Below are positions 23,325-35,656 of a stretch of DNA of 64,000 nucleotides, one piece after another. The translations under genes and the position numbers were made by a program. Every line of letters begins with the position of its first letter. The stretch's first letter is position 1. Under the pieces are notes generated by a model. The model worked only from the letters and a program-made list of their open reading frames with translations, searched no databases and was not told the DNA's origin. The stretch comes from Stomorhina lunata (Eukaryota > Arthropoda > Insecta > Diptera > Rhiniidae): contig OW121743.1 in assembly GCA_933228675.1 (NCBI GenBank), positions 61,083,639 through 61,147,638 on the forward strand, read 5' to 3'.

Positions 23325-25633
23325 CCCCCAAATTTTTGAAAAATTTCCTATAAAAAGTAGATTTTTGAAAAATTTCCTATAAAAAGTAAATTTTTGAAAA
23401 ATTTCCTAAAAAAAGTAAATTTTTGAAAAATTTCCTATAAAAAGTAAATTTTTGAAAAATTTCCTATAAAAAGTAAATTTTTGAAAAATTTCCTATAAAT
23501 AGTAAATTTTTGAAAAAATTCCTATAAATAGTAAATTTTTGAAAAATTTCCTATAAAAAGTAAATTTTTGAAAAATTTCCTATAAAAAGTAAATTTTTGA
23601 AAAATTTCCTATAAAAAGAAAATTTTTGAAAAATTTCCTTTAAAAAGTAAATTTTTGAAAAATTTCCTATAAAAAGTAAATTTTTGAAAAATTTTTGAAA
23701 AGTTTCTTATAAAAAGGAAATTTTTGAAAAATTTCCTATAAACAGTAAATTTTTGAAAAGTTTCCTATAAAAAGTAAATTTTTGAAAAATTTCCTATAAA
23801 TAGTAAATTTTCGAAAAATTTTCTATAAATAGTAAATTTTCGAAAAATTTTCTATAAAAAGTAAATTTTTGAAAAATTTCCTATAAATAGTAAATTTTTG
23901 AAACATTTCCTATAAATAGTAAATTTTTGAAAAATTTCCTATAAATAGTAAATTTTTGAAAAATTTCCTATAAATAGTAAATTTTTGAAAAATTTCCTAT
24001 AAATAGTAGATTTTTGAAAAATTTCCTAATAATAGTAAATTTTTGAAAAACTTCCTATTAATAGTAAATTTTTGAAAAATTTCCTATTAATAATAAATTT
24101 TTGAAAAATTTCCTATAAATAATAAATTTTTGAAAAATTTCCTATAAAAAGTAAATTTTTGAAAAATTTCCTATAAAAAGTAAATTTTTGAAAAATTTCC
24201 TATAAAAAGTAAATTTTTGAAAAATTTCCTATAAATAGTAAATTTTTGAAAATTTTCCTATAAATAGTAAATTTTTGAAAAATTTCCTATAAATAGTAAA
24301 TTTTTGAAAAATTTTCTATAAAAAGTAAATTTTTGAAAAATTTCCTATAAAAAGTAAATTTTTGAAAAATTTCCTATAAAAAGTAAATTTTTGAAAAATT
24401 TCCTATAAATAGTAAATTTTTGAAAATTTTCCTATAAATAGTAAATTTTTGAAAAATTTCCTATAAATAGTAAATTTTTGAAAAATTTTCTATAAATAGT
24501 AAATTTTTGAAAAATTTCCTATAAATAGCAAATTTTTGAAAAATTTCCTATAAATAGCAAATTTTTGAAAAATTTCCTATAAAAAGTAAATTTTTGAAAA
24601 ATTTCCTATAAAAAGTAAATTTTTTAAAAAGTAAATTTTTGAAAAATTTCCTTTAAAAAGTAAATTTTTGAAAAATTTCCTTTAAAAAGCAAATTTTTGA
24701 AAAATTTTCTATAAATAGTAAATTTTTGAAAAATTTCCTATAAATAGCGAATTTTTGAAAAATTTCCTATAAATAGCAAATTTTTGAAAAATTTCCTATA
24801 AAAAGTAAATTTTTGAAAAATTACCTATAAAAAGTAAATTTTTGAAAAATTTCCTATAAAAAGTAAATTTTTGAAAAATTTCCTATAAAAAGTAAATTTT
24901 TTAAAAAGTAAATTTTTGAAAAATTTCCTTTAAAAAGTAAATTTTTGAAAAATTTCCTTTAAAAAGCAAATTTTTGAAAAATTTTCTATAAATAGTAAAT
25001 TTTTGAAAAATTTCCTATAAATAGCAAATTTTTGAAAAATTTCCTATAAATAGCAAATTTTTGAAAAATTTCCTATAAAAAGTAAATTTTTGAAAAATTA
25101 CCTATAAAAAGTAAATTTTTGAAAAATTACCTATAAAAAGTAAATTTTTGAAAAAGTTCGTATAAAAAGTAAATTTTTGAAAAATTTCCTATAAAAAGTA
25201 AATTTTTGAAAAATTTCCTATAAAAAGTAAATTTTTGAAAAATTTCCTATAAAAAGTAAATTTTTGAAAAATTTCCTATAAAAAGTAAATTTTTGAAAAA
25301 TTTCCTATAAAAAGTAAATTTTTGAAAATTTTCCTATAAAAAGTAAATTTTTGAAAAATTTCCTATAAAAAGTAAATTTTTGAAAAATTTCCTATAAAAA
25401 GTAAATTTTTGAAAAATTTCCTATAAAAAGTAAATTTTTGAAAAATTTCCTATAAAAAGTAAATTTTTGAAAAATTTTCTATTAAAGTAAATTTTTTAAA
25501 AATTTCTTATAAAAAGTAAATTTATGAAAAATTTTCTATAAAAAGTAAATTTTTTAAAAATTTCCTATAAAAGTAAATTTTTGAAAAATTTCCTATAAAA
25601 AGTAAATTTTTGAAAAATTTCCTATAAAAAGTT
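23325..25633. repeat. 29-bp minisatellite array, inverted relative to the previous array
   Basis: About 80 units of GTAAATTTTTGAAAAATTT followed by CCTATAAAAA (29 bp). This is the reverse complement of the 'aatttactatttataggaaa' form at the edges of the 18160-21740 array. An 8-bp palindrome AAATTTTT/AAAAATTT is kept around a central G. Variants with CCTATAAATA, CCTTTAAAAA and AGCAAATTTTT alternate in blocks. A junction with a run of six T followed by AAAAAGTAAATTT recurs at 24620 and 24897 (277 bp apart), with matching downstream variants, which indicates a higher-order repeat. Confidence 0.97.
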
Positions 25634-26539
25634 CATTAGAAGGAGATATACAATTTATCAAGTAGAAACTATGAATCTAATAGCTTTAGTGCGTTTCTCT
25701 GAAATAATGATATACATCAACACACATTTTTCTGCATTATTATTAAATAACTTTTCACTATACCCTCGTTTTTTCTTATAATATTTGTTAAATTTATATA
25801 TTTATACAGTCCTTTTATTATTGCCACAATTCCGAATAGGAAACTAAATATAAAATGAAGTAATGAACTAAGCAAAGAATTTATACTTTTCTGGTCACAC
25901 TCTTTTCACCTTCAGAATAAAAAAAAACATTTAGTGTTAGTTTAAGGGATTCTTCAATAGTATTTGCACTCCTTGAACGTTTGCAGATACTTCACATTTC
26001 AGTATTTGTATTTTAGTTATTTATAATTGTAACCCAGTTTCAATTTTCATTTCTTGTCATGATTATTTGCTAAGTATTTCAATTTCACAATTTTCTTATT
26101 TTTCTCAATCTATTTCTATTTCGACTGCAGTATTTTAAAATATTAATTACTGCATTTAAGTCAATGGGTAAGTAATAATGAAAGAATTTTTAGCCAACCT
26201 TAGTTTTAGGTTTTTCCTTTTTTCCTTGTTCATTATTTCGAGTTAATATTGTTTAGTTCTGAAGTACATTAAATATTAAATTGAGTGGTCAATAAAGAAA
26301 AGTTTTGGAAATTATATTTTTGTTATGCAATTACTTAAAAGCATGAAAGAAAAACAATAATTAGTAACTTAGATAGAAAAAAACTTAAAAAAAATTTTCT
26401 TTATAAATAATTTCGAGCAGATTAAAATTTTTTAATTAAGAGTTTTCTTTCGAAAATTATAGAAGGATTTTTCTATCAATAATATATTTACTATTTTTCT
26501 AATATAATTTGGATTTTTTTTAATTTGCAAACAAAAAAT
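25634..26539. other. Spacer; no gene seen
   Basis: AT-rich sequence between arrays with no coding frame, RNA gene or repeat termini that I can support. Confidence 0.4.
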
Positions 26540-27678
26540 ATATTTGGAAAATTTCCACTTAAAAATAGAAATTTTTGAAAAAATTCCTAATAAAAATAAG
26601 AATTTTTTTAAAAATTTCTTAACTTTATAAGAAATTTTCCAAAATTTCTTATTTTTATAAGATTTTTTTTTTAATTTTCTTATCTTTATCAGAAATTTTT
26701 AAAAAATTTCTTAGTTTTATAAGAAATTTTCGAAAGCTTTTTTATTTTTATATAATTTTTTTTTAATTTTCCTACTTTTATGGAAAACTTTTCAAAAATG
26801 TCTAATTTTTATGGGATATTTTCAAAAATTTCTTATTTTTATAAGAAATCTTTCAAAAATTTCTATTTTATAGAATTTTTTTTAAAATGTCTATTTTTAT
26901 AGTAAATTTTTAAAAAATTTCTTATTTTGTAGGACAAATTTCTTATTTCTTTTGGAAATTTTTAAAAATTTCTTACTTTTTCTAGAATTTTTAAAATTTT
27001 CTTATTTTTATTAGAAATTTTTCAAAATTTTCATATTTTGATAAGAAATATTTCCAAATATTCTTGTTTTCAAAGGAAATCTTCTAATTTTTTAATTTTT
27101 ATAGCAAATTTTTCAAAAATTTCTTATTTTTATAGGAATTTTTCAAAATTTTCTTATTTTTATAGGAAATTTTCCAAAACATTTCTTATTCTTATAAAAA
27201 TTTTTTCAAAAATTTCTTATTTTTATAGGATTTTTTGTTTAAATTTTTTTTATTTTAATAGGAAATCTTTCAAAAATTTNNNNNNNNNNNNNNNNNNNNN
27301 NNNNNNNNNNNNNNNNNNNNNNNNNNNNNNNNNNNNNNNNNNNNNNNNNNNNNNNNNNNNNNNNNNNNNNNNNNNNNNNNNNNNNNNNNNNNNNNNNNNN
27401 NNNNNNNNNNNNNNNNNNNNNNNNNNNNNNNNNNNNNNNNNNNNNNNNNNNNNNNNNNNNNNNNNNNNNNNNNNNNNNNAAAATTTACTATTTTTATAGG
27501 AAATTTTTCAAAAATTTCTTTTTTTTGATAGGTAATTTTTTAAGAAATTCTCTTTTTTATAGGAAATTTTTCATAAATTATTTATTTTTATAGGATTTTT
27601 TTCAAAAATTTCTTATCTTTAAAAAATATTCTTATTTCTATAGGAATTATTTTTTAAAATTTCATATTTTTATAAAAA
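26540..27678. repeat. Degenerate minisatellite array containing the assembly gap
   Basis: Diverged units of the TTTCTTATTTTTATAGGAAA/TTTTTCAAAAA family with frequent point changes and length variation. This is an older or less homogenised relative of the 18160-21740 array. It holds a run of 200 Ns and is cut on the right by the TIR element at 27679. The 153-codon frame through the gap is an artefact of Ns and repeat sequence. Confidence 0.9.
27280..27479. other. Assembly gap of 200 Ns
   Basis: Exactly 200 undetermined bases inside a tandem array. The round length suggests a scaffold placeholder, so the true array length is unknown. Confidence 0.98.
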
Positions 27679-27927
27679 CCCAGTAAAACTTTTCATTACC
27701 AAATAATGAGTTAAACAGTTAAACTATTGAACACGAACTACTTACTCATTCGCTGTTTAAGTCATTACATTAACATGGGGATGTCATTGGAGGCAAGTAC
27801 TTACCAATTGCAGAAAAGTAATGACTTGGGTAATCAATTTGAAAGCAACAACAACAACAGCAACAACTTTTTTGTTGTTGTTTTATTAAAAACATATATT
27901 TTTAAACGAAATACAAAATTTTTTTTA

Positions 27928-27999
27928 TGATCCCATGGGGGCTCGAACCCAGACCCTCCGACTGCTAGGCAGAGACTCTTCCACTGAGCTACTTTATAT
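27928..27999 (-). pseudogene. tRNA-like segment inside the TIR element
   Basis: On the minus strand it reads GTAGCTCAGTGGAAGAG (A-box-like D arm), an anticodon arm CTCTGCCTAGCAGTCGGAG, and GGGTTCGAGCCC (B-box, TTCGAGC T loop). The loop CTAGCAG would place AGC at the anticodon (alanine-like). The acceptor stem is not complementary and the anticodon stem has mismatches, so it is not a functional tRNA. It could be a Pol III promoter relic or a captured tRNA-SINE head. Confidence 0.65.
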
Positions 28000-28822
28000 G
28001 TTGGAAACTTAGCAGCTTATAATTAATATAAACAATTTTTATTTTTAGATCCAAAATCATGTGAAAATAACTTTGTTTTTCCCTGCTTTTTTTTGCTTTG
28101 TTGTAATTTTTGGAAAAATATTTTTATACGATTTTTTGTAATTATTTTAAAACTTTTTTAAAATTATTTTAAAACTTAAACAATTTAAATCTTCTTTTTT
28201 GTATAAGTTTTAACATAAGATTGACTCTTACTTACTTAAATGTTACAACCTGTTAAGGTCAAAGTCCGAGCATATTTTAGAATTCCATGGATTTCGATCT
28301 TGTGCGAATATTCTCCAATTTTATAGGCCAAGCTTTGAAAAATGTTCCTCTACTTGGTCTTTCTATCGAAGCTTCGGACATCCTCCTCTAATATTAGGTA
28401 GTGGGACATTTCAATTCTAATTTTATCCTCTTCATTGTATTTTTTTTTTCAAGAGAGGGTTACTAGCCCGTATTCCTAACCCATTTTTATCGATCTTATG
28501 GGACAACTCTCGGAACATGTTAGCTCACAATATTAATGGGTGTTAAACTAGCTCCCCGGGTGATACCATGAGGAGGTGTGTGTCCACAGTTGAGATGAAG
28601 GATGACCCAGATAAGTTGGGCTTACCAACTTAAGACCAATTAGAATCGTGTTTGGTATTCAACATCCCCTACATAATCAAAATTGACTCATGATGGTATT
28701 TTTTCATTAACGTGAGTTAATTTTACAAATTTTTTTTTACAGAAGATAATATTTAAGTTCTTAAAATTCAAAAATCATTTAAAAAGACTCTTTTAACAAA
28801 AAAAAAAACTAAAAAAAATTGT

Positions 28823-28854
28823 TGCCCTTGGTGGGATTTGAACCGGGGCCATTC
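28823..28854 (-). pseudogene. tRNA 3'-half-like segment (B box) inside the TIR element
   Basis: The minus strand reads GGCCCCGGTTCAAATCCCAC then CAAGGGCAA. This has the form of a T arm (GGTTCAAATCC is a consensus B box) plus a 3' acceptor strand. No matching D arm was found upstream. The same block is present in the second element copy at 60127-60159. Confidence 0.45.
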
Positions 28855-28984
28855 AGTTTAAATTACCATCTTAATTACAAATAAGTACTTCTGTAATAAC
28901 TTATTATTTATTCGGATTGTATGTTGTAGTCGTTACAAGGTAACCAGTTATCTGAGTACTTGCCATTACCAAAGTTTTGCTGGG

Positions 28985-29640
28985 AAGATTTTAATTTTTT
29001 TTATTTTGATAGGAAATTTTTCAAAAATTTCTCATTTTGGTAGGAAATTTGTTAAAAATTTCTTATTTTTATAGGATTTTTTCAAATTTTTCTTATTGTT
29101 ATAGGAAGTTTTTTAAAAATGTCTTGTTTTTATAAGAAATTTTTCAAAAATTTCTTTTTTATAAAAATTTTTCAAAAATTTCTTTTTTTTTATAGGAAAT
29201 ATTTCAAAAATTTCTTTTTTTGTAGGACATTTTTTTTTAATTTCTTATTTTTATATTAAGCCTTTCAAATATTTCTTGATTTTATAGGAATTTTTTTAAA
29301 AACTTCAAAAATTTCTAATTTTTATAAGAAATTTTTTCTTATTTTTGTAAAAAAATTTCTAATTTTTATAGAAAAATTTTAAAAAATTTTTGTTTTTATA
29401 GGAAATTTTTCAAAGAAATATTTATTTTTATAGGAACTATTTCAAAAATTTTTTATGTTTAAGAAATTTTATTTATAAGAAATTTTTCAAAAATTTTTAA
29501 TTTTTGTAGGAAATTTTTCAAAAATTTCTTGTTTTTATAGGAAATTTATCAAAAATTTCTTATTTTTATAAGAAATTTTACAAAATTTTCTTATTTTTAT
29601 AGGATTTTTTTTAATTTTTAATTTTTTCAAAATAAGATTT
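28985..29640. repeat. Degenerate minisatellite array, continuation right of the insertion
   Basis: Continues the TTTCTTATTTTTATAGGAAA/TTTTTCAAAAA family interrupted at 27679. Units are strongly diverged in length and sequence. Confidence 0.85.
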
Positions 29641-29970
29641 TTTTTATAATAAGATTTTTTTTAAATTTCTTATAATAAGAAAAAAATGTTGATAAAATTC
29701 TTATAAAAATAAGAAGTTTTTGAAAAATTTCCTATAAAAATAGTAAATTTTTGGAAAATTTCCAATAAAAATAAGAAATTGTTAAAAAATTTGTTATAAA
29801 ACTTTTTAAAAATTTCTTATAAAAAACCGAAATTTTAGTAAAAATTCCTGTTTTAATTTTTCTATAAAAATAATAAATTTAAAAAAAAATTTACAAAAAT
29901 AAAAACTTTTTGAAAAATTTCCAAAGAATAAACGAAGTTTTTGAAAAATTCCCTATAAAAATAAGATATG
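29641..29970. repeat. Degenerate minisatellite, inverted orientation
   Basis: Units such as GAAAAATTTCCTATAAAAAT and 'aataagaaatttttg' are the reverse complement of the adjacent array. The orientation switches near 29640, making a large head-to-head inverted arrangement. Confidence 0.75.
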
Positions 29971-32074
29971 TTTCATTCGGTCTTGTTTGATTGACAATCA
30001 ATTTTGTTATTTGTTTATTGCCTTATATTCTTTTGTGAGTTATTTAACACCTCTTGGAATTTGTTATATTAATCATACGCTATTAAACTAATCATCCAAC
30101 GGTTCGTATAAGTATTTTATAATATTCCATATTAATCATACGCAACATTTGCTAATAACTTAAAATTTCCTCTTAAACATTTCCTGCATTTTTAATGAAT
30201 CGAAATAAAAAAAAACCGGTTTAAATTAACTTTGATTTTCAAACAAGAATTATACAATTACATTTAAGTTTGTTTAAATCTCCTAATTGTCTGCAAACGA
30301 AAACATTGACAAGAAAAAGATATGCAAAAAAAAAAAACTTAATTACACATTTCAGGCCAAAAAAGCTATAATTTCCAAGGTTATAACATCATTTGCAGAG
30401 CACAAACGTTTAGTTTATAGTTCAAGTATTTTCAATTAGATTTCATTAACGCCAAAACACACTAACTCATGCCATAATAGGTCCAACTTTTAAGAATGCC
30501 CAGCAGTTAGACAGTTTGAAAGGGATAAAAAGGCTACAATTCAAGTCTTAGGAATGAAAACTTTATGATTCTGGGACTAGGCCTTGTAGGCATACATTAA
30601 TTTTTGACTGAGTTTTAACTAATAGAGCGATAGTTTTTATGTGATTATAACTGCAGGGTCATAATTGAAAATTTATGAAAGTTTCTATGCATATGTGTTT
30701 GTGAGTATTTGTGTCAGTAAATGTATTTGTGCACCTTGAATCTGTCTAGTGTTGATAACACAAACTCATTGTTAGGCTTTAGTGCCTTATGCTTACTTTA
30801 GCATTTAGGTTCTTTTTTGCTATTTTTGTGTAAAGTTTTTTGTTTTATCTGGCCATATTTGCCAGCACATTAATCAAAGTAAAAAATATGCAGGCAAATT
30901 TACATTCTCAACAAATGGCAAGAATATGAAATCATATAGAGATTCCTACAAAGACCAAAATGAAATGATATGAAAGCGAAAGCTAGAGTGGGAATAAGTA
31001 GCAGCCAGGATATATTTTCAAGAGAAAAAAAGAACAAAATGATATCATTACCCGAACAGCAAAGAAGCAGAGGAAGCCTTACATTACTAAAACTATGACT
31101 ACAGCCAGACATAATTTATCTTTTAGCCAGCCAGCAACACTTGCTCAAGAGCCGGAGTAAAAGGAGTTGAAGCATAATAATAGAAATTTACGCAGAATAA
31201 AAAAAAAATATATGTAAGAAGCAAACTTAACTATTGAAAAATAACCGGCGACAAAATATGAATGTGACAGAGAAAGATTACAAAAGATGATGATGATAAT
31301 AATGAGTCTAACGATGATGATGGGGGCATGTTGGCTTTTAGCAAATGAGCAGGGCCAGAGACCAATAAAAACTCCAGACTTTATGTTTTATTTTGCTTCA
31401 TATAGAATTTACTGATGACGTTTAACGGTTGACATTTGGCAACAAAAAAACAAAAATATTGTTGATGAGGATAAAAAGAAGAAAAAATGACAAATAGAAA
31501 ACAGATTCAAAGATCTAAATTTGAAATTCTCCAGCAACAGCAATATTAGCGTCAACAGTCATTTGCAGTAGAAAAACCGCATCTACTACAAACTAAAGCC
31601 GCAACATCAGTAACCACTATTTTATGCTGCTGCTATACTCCTACTACTACCAGCGTAGTACCACAACTCTAACAACAAACACATAAGGAAACGCCAACAC
31701 ACATACGTTTGCATATACACATACATATGTATATCTATGTCTTAGTATAAAAAGTTCCTTTGCTCTTATTTTTGTTGTTTTTAATGATAAAATTTTGAAA
31801 TTTAAGAGGATCTAAAACCATACATGCATCAGGACTTTTGTTGTGAGTTTGAATGTATGTGTTTGAGAGATATGAGTTTTTATTTATTCCAGTTATTTCT
31901 TTGCTTATTTGCCTATGTTTGTCTGTGTGTCCATGCATATGTAAATTTAAAGTTCTAAAATCATTGTTATAAAGCTCCTTTTGTTTGATACCCTGTAATC
32001 TGGTGCAGTGCTTTGAGACATGGCTTAGGGGTTTTGTAATACCCTACACCCTTATCAGCTGATACTGATTTTTT
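29971..32074. other. No gene seen; short GAT-rich microsatellite
   Basis: Includes a 'gatgatgatgataataatgag' simple repeat near 31288-31325 and 'acatacacatacatatgtata' near 31715. Minus frames at 30900-31112 and 31735-31938 have no recognised domains. No RNA gene or transposon ends recognised. Confidence 0.4.
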
Positions 32075-34500
32075 TTTAATTTTCTATTTTTATAGGAAAC
32101 TTTTCAAAAATTTCCTATTTTTTATAGAAAATTTTTTAAAAATTTCCTATTTTTATAGGAAATTTTTCAAAAATTTCCTATTTTTTATAGAAAATTTTTT
32201 AAAAATTTCCTATTTTTATAGGAAATTTTTTAAAAATTTCCTATTTTTATAGGAAATTTTTCAAACATTTCCTATTTTTATAGGAAATTTTTCAAAAATT
32301 TCCTATTTTTTATAGGACATTTTTCAAAAATTTCCTATTTTTTATAGGAAATTTTTCAAAAATTTCCTATTTTTTATAGGAAATTTTTCAAAAATTTCCT
32401 ATTTTTTATAGGAAATTTTTCAAAAATTTCCTATTTTTTATTGGAAATTTTTCAAAAATTTCCTATTTTTTATAGGAAATTTTTCAAAAATTTTCTATTT
32501 TTTATAGGAAATTTTTCAAAAATTTTCTATTTTTTATAGGAAATTTTTCAAAAATTTCCTATTTTTTATAGGAAATTTTTCAAAAATTTCCTATTTTTTA
32601 TAGGAAATTTTTCAAAAATTTCCTATTTTTTATAGGAAATTTTTCAAAAATTTCCTATTTTTTATAGGAAATTTTTCAAAAATTTCCTATTTTTTATAGG
32701 AAATTTTTCAAAAATTTCCTATTTTTTATAGGAAATTTTTCAAAAATTTCCTATTTTTTATAGGAAATTTTTCAAAAATTTCCTATTTTTTATAGGAAAT
32801 TTTTCAAAAATTTCCTATTTTTTATAGGAAATTTTTAAAAAATTTCCTATTTTTTATAGGAAATTTTTCAAAAATTTCCTATTTTTTATAGGAAATTTTT
32901 CAAAAATTTCCTATTTTTTATAGGAAATTTTTCAAAAATTTCCTATTTTTTATAGGAAATTTTTCAAAAATTTCCTATTTTTTGTAGGAAATTTTTCAAA
33001 AATTTCCTATTTTTTATAGGAAATTTTTCAAAAATTTCCTATTTTTTATAGGAAATTTTTCAAAAATTTCCTATTTTTTATAGGAAATTTTTCAAAAATT
33101 TCCTATTTTTTATAGGAAATTTTTCAAAAATTTCCTATTTTTTATAGGAAATTTTTCAAAAATTTCCTATTTTTTATAGGAAATTTTTCAAAAATTTCCT
33201 ATTTTTTATAGGAAGTTTTTCAAAAATTTCCTATTTTTTATAGGAAATTTTTCAAAAATTTCCTATTTTTTATAGGAAATTTTTCAAAAATTTCCTATTT
33301 TTTATAGGAAATTTTTCAAAAATTTCCTATTTTTTATAGGAAATTTTTCAAAAATTTCCTATTTTTTATAGGAAATTTTTCAAAAATTTCCTATTTTTTA
33401 TAGGAAATTTTTCAAAAATTTCCTATTTTTTATAGGAAATTTTTCAAAAATTTCCTATTTTTTATAGGAAATTTTTCAAAAATTTCCTATTTTTTATAGG
33501 AAATTTTTCAAAAATTTCCTTTTTTTTATAGGAAATTTTTCAAAAATTTCCTATTTTTCAAAAATTTCCTATTTTTCAAAAATTTCCTATTTTTTATAGG
33601 AAATTTTTCAAAAATTTCCTATTTTTTATAGGAAATTTTTCAAAAATTTCCTATTTTTTATAGGAAATTTTTCAAAAATTTCCTATTTTTATAGGAAATT
33701 TTTCAAAAATTTCCTATTTTTACAGGAAATTTTTCAAAAATTTCCTATTTTTATAGGAAATTTTTCAAAAATTTCCTATTTTTATAGGAAACTTTTCAAA
33801 AATTTCCTGTTTTTATAGGAAATTTTTCAAAAATTTCCTATTTTTATAGGAAATTTTTCAAAAATTTCCTACTTTTATAGGAAATTTTTTCAAAAATTTC
33901 CTACTTTTATAGGAATTTTTTCAAAAATTTCCTACTTTTATAGGAATTTTTCAAAAATTTTCTACTTTTATAGGAATTTTTCAAAAATTTTCTACTTTTA
34001 TAGGAATTTTTTTAGAAATTTCCTAGTTTTATAGGAAATTTTTCAAAAATTTCCTAGTTTTATAGGAAATTTTTCAAAAATTTCCTAGTTTTATAGGAAA
34101 TTTTTCAAAAATTTCCAAGTTTTATGGGAAATTTTTCAAAAATTTCCTAGTTTTATGGGAAATTTTTCAAAAATTTCCTAGTTTTATGGGAAATTTTTCA
34201 AAAGTTTCCAAGTTTTATAGGCAATTTTTCAAAAATTTCCTAGTTTTATAGGAAATTTTTCAAAAATTTCCTAGTTTTATAGGAAATTTTTCAAAAATTT
34301 CTTAGTTTTATAGGAAATTTTTCAAAAATTTCCTAGTTTTATAGGAAATTTTTCAAAAATTTCCTAGTTTTATAGGAAAATTTTCAAAAATTTCCTAGTT
34401 CTATAGGAAATTTTTCAAAAATTTCCTAGTTTTATAGGAAATTTTTCAAAAATTTCCTAGTTTTATAGGAATTTTTTCAAAAATTTCCTATTTTTATAAG
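32075..34500. repeat. 31-32-bp minisatellite array, CCTATTTTTTATAGG type
   Basis: About 77 units. To about 33680 the unit is mostly 32 bp (TTTCCTATTTTTTATAGGAA plus ATTTTTCAAAAA). From there a 31-bp form with five T appears, and from about 34010 to 34490 most units carry CCTAGTTTTATAGG. The 27-bp palindrome with 13-bp arms (ATAGGAAATTTTT and complement around C) is kept throughout. The block structure of variants shows local homogenisation. Confidence 0.97.
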
Positions 34501-35656
34501 TTTTTATTCTTAATTAATAAAAACTTTTCTATGGAAACATTTTTTATTGAATTTTTAAAAATGTTTGTTATTTTTTCTAATTTAAATTATTTTATTAAAT
34601 TTTTTTATATATGTAAAAAATTCTTTTACTAATACTTATTGTAGGGTACACCTAGTATTCAGTCATTTTTTTTTTAGTTTTTTAAAGCAAATCTGAAAAA
34701 AACATTCTTTCTTCCCTATCCTTTTTCAGACGTTCATCTCTGCCCTTTTGCTCTTTCAGTCGTGGATGACTCTAAGTATGAGGCGGCTGCTGATGACTAG
34801 GACGAGGACAAAATTGTTGACAACAATGACTTTGGTCACGATGATGATAATGATGATGATTTTACTGAAAAAGTTATGGCAAATATAAGATGCTAATGAT
34901 GATGTTGTTTTTAACTGATAATAATAATGATGATGACAGTTGTTGAGTATAATATCTCATATATTTAGAAATATATTTGTACAATTATACGTACTAACCT
35001 AACCTGCCGGCAGTTGACATTTCAAGGGGCAATTCTTCAGCAATGTCATCATTTACTAACGTCATCATTCTACACATATTTAAACACACAAACATACATG
35101 AATTTTTTTCTGTGGTAAATATTTAAATGTCTGTGAAGCGGAACTACTATACAAATACACACACAGATGAATTGTGAGTTTTTAGGTTTTATACGTTTGA
35201 ATATTGTATGTAGATGTGTGTGTTTGTGTTGGCCACGTTCTATTTGTTATTTGATAAGAGCTGAATGTTTTCCAGACTAAATCAAGTACTAACTTGGTTG
35301 GTACATTGTCGTTATGTTTGCTCGAGTAATAAACTAAATGACTAGGTCAGAATTTATGACCATTTACTTATTTAAACCAATTATTTTCAATTGTTTTAAG
35401 TTAAATTTTGCATAATGTTTAGAATTTGAAATTTATTCATTTGATTATTATGATGCACTATAAAATAATGTTGGTAGTTTTATATAAATACTAACTGGAG
35501 TGCATGTTATCATTTAATAAAAAACAGATTATTTTCACAAAAAAATGATTGAAAAACAATTGGATTGAAAAATTATTGGAAATCATTCCTACCATGTGAA
35601 GGGTGAAAGTCTTTTCTTTAAATTGAGAGAAAAAAATTCAAATTCAAAAAAATTTC
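34501..35656. other. No gene seen; GAT microsatellite
   Basis: Contains an imperfect GAT/AAT simple repeat at about 34838-34865 and again near 34920. There are no supported genes or transposon ends. Confidence 0.4.

Larger units (their letters stand above)
27679..28984. mobile_element. TIR-bounded nonautonomous element with two tRNA-like segments, copy 1
   Basis: About 1.3 kb. The left end is CCCAGTAAAACTTT; the right end read inward is CCCAGCAAAACTTT, and weaker similarity continues about 30 bp further. A second copy at 59149-60289 has the same ends, which fixes the boundaries. It is inserted in a degenerate minisatellite array that resumes on the other side. The interior has a CAACAACAACAACAG / TTGTTGTTG imperfect hairpin near 27850-27880, a tRNA-like block (27928-27999), the phrase TTATGGGACAACTCTCGGAA (28497-28516) and a tRNA 3'-half-like block (28823-28854). 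It carries about 180 bp (roughly 28529-28712) that copy 2 lacks. No transposase. The superfamily is unassigned. Confidence 0.75.

Noticed and set aside
27038..27499. 153-codon frame across the N gap
   Set aside because: Two-fifths of it is undetermined sequence and the rest is degenerate minisatellite.
27928..27999. Functional tRNA-Ala gene
   Set aside because: A- and B-box-like sequences exist, but acceptor and anticodon stems do not pair properly and the block sits inside a repeated mobile element.
30900..31112. Possible small secreted or membrane protein on the minus strand
   Set aside because: Hydrophobic words occur but there is no clear signal peptide, homology or exon context. AT-rich DNA often gives such frames.
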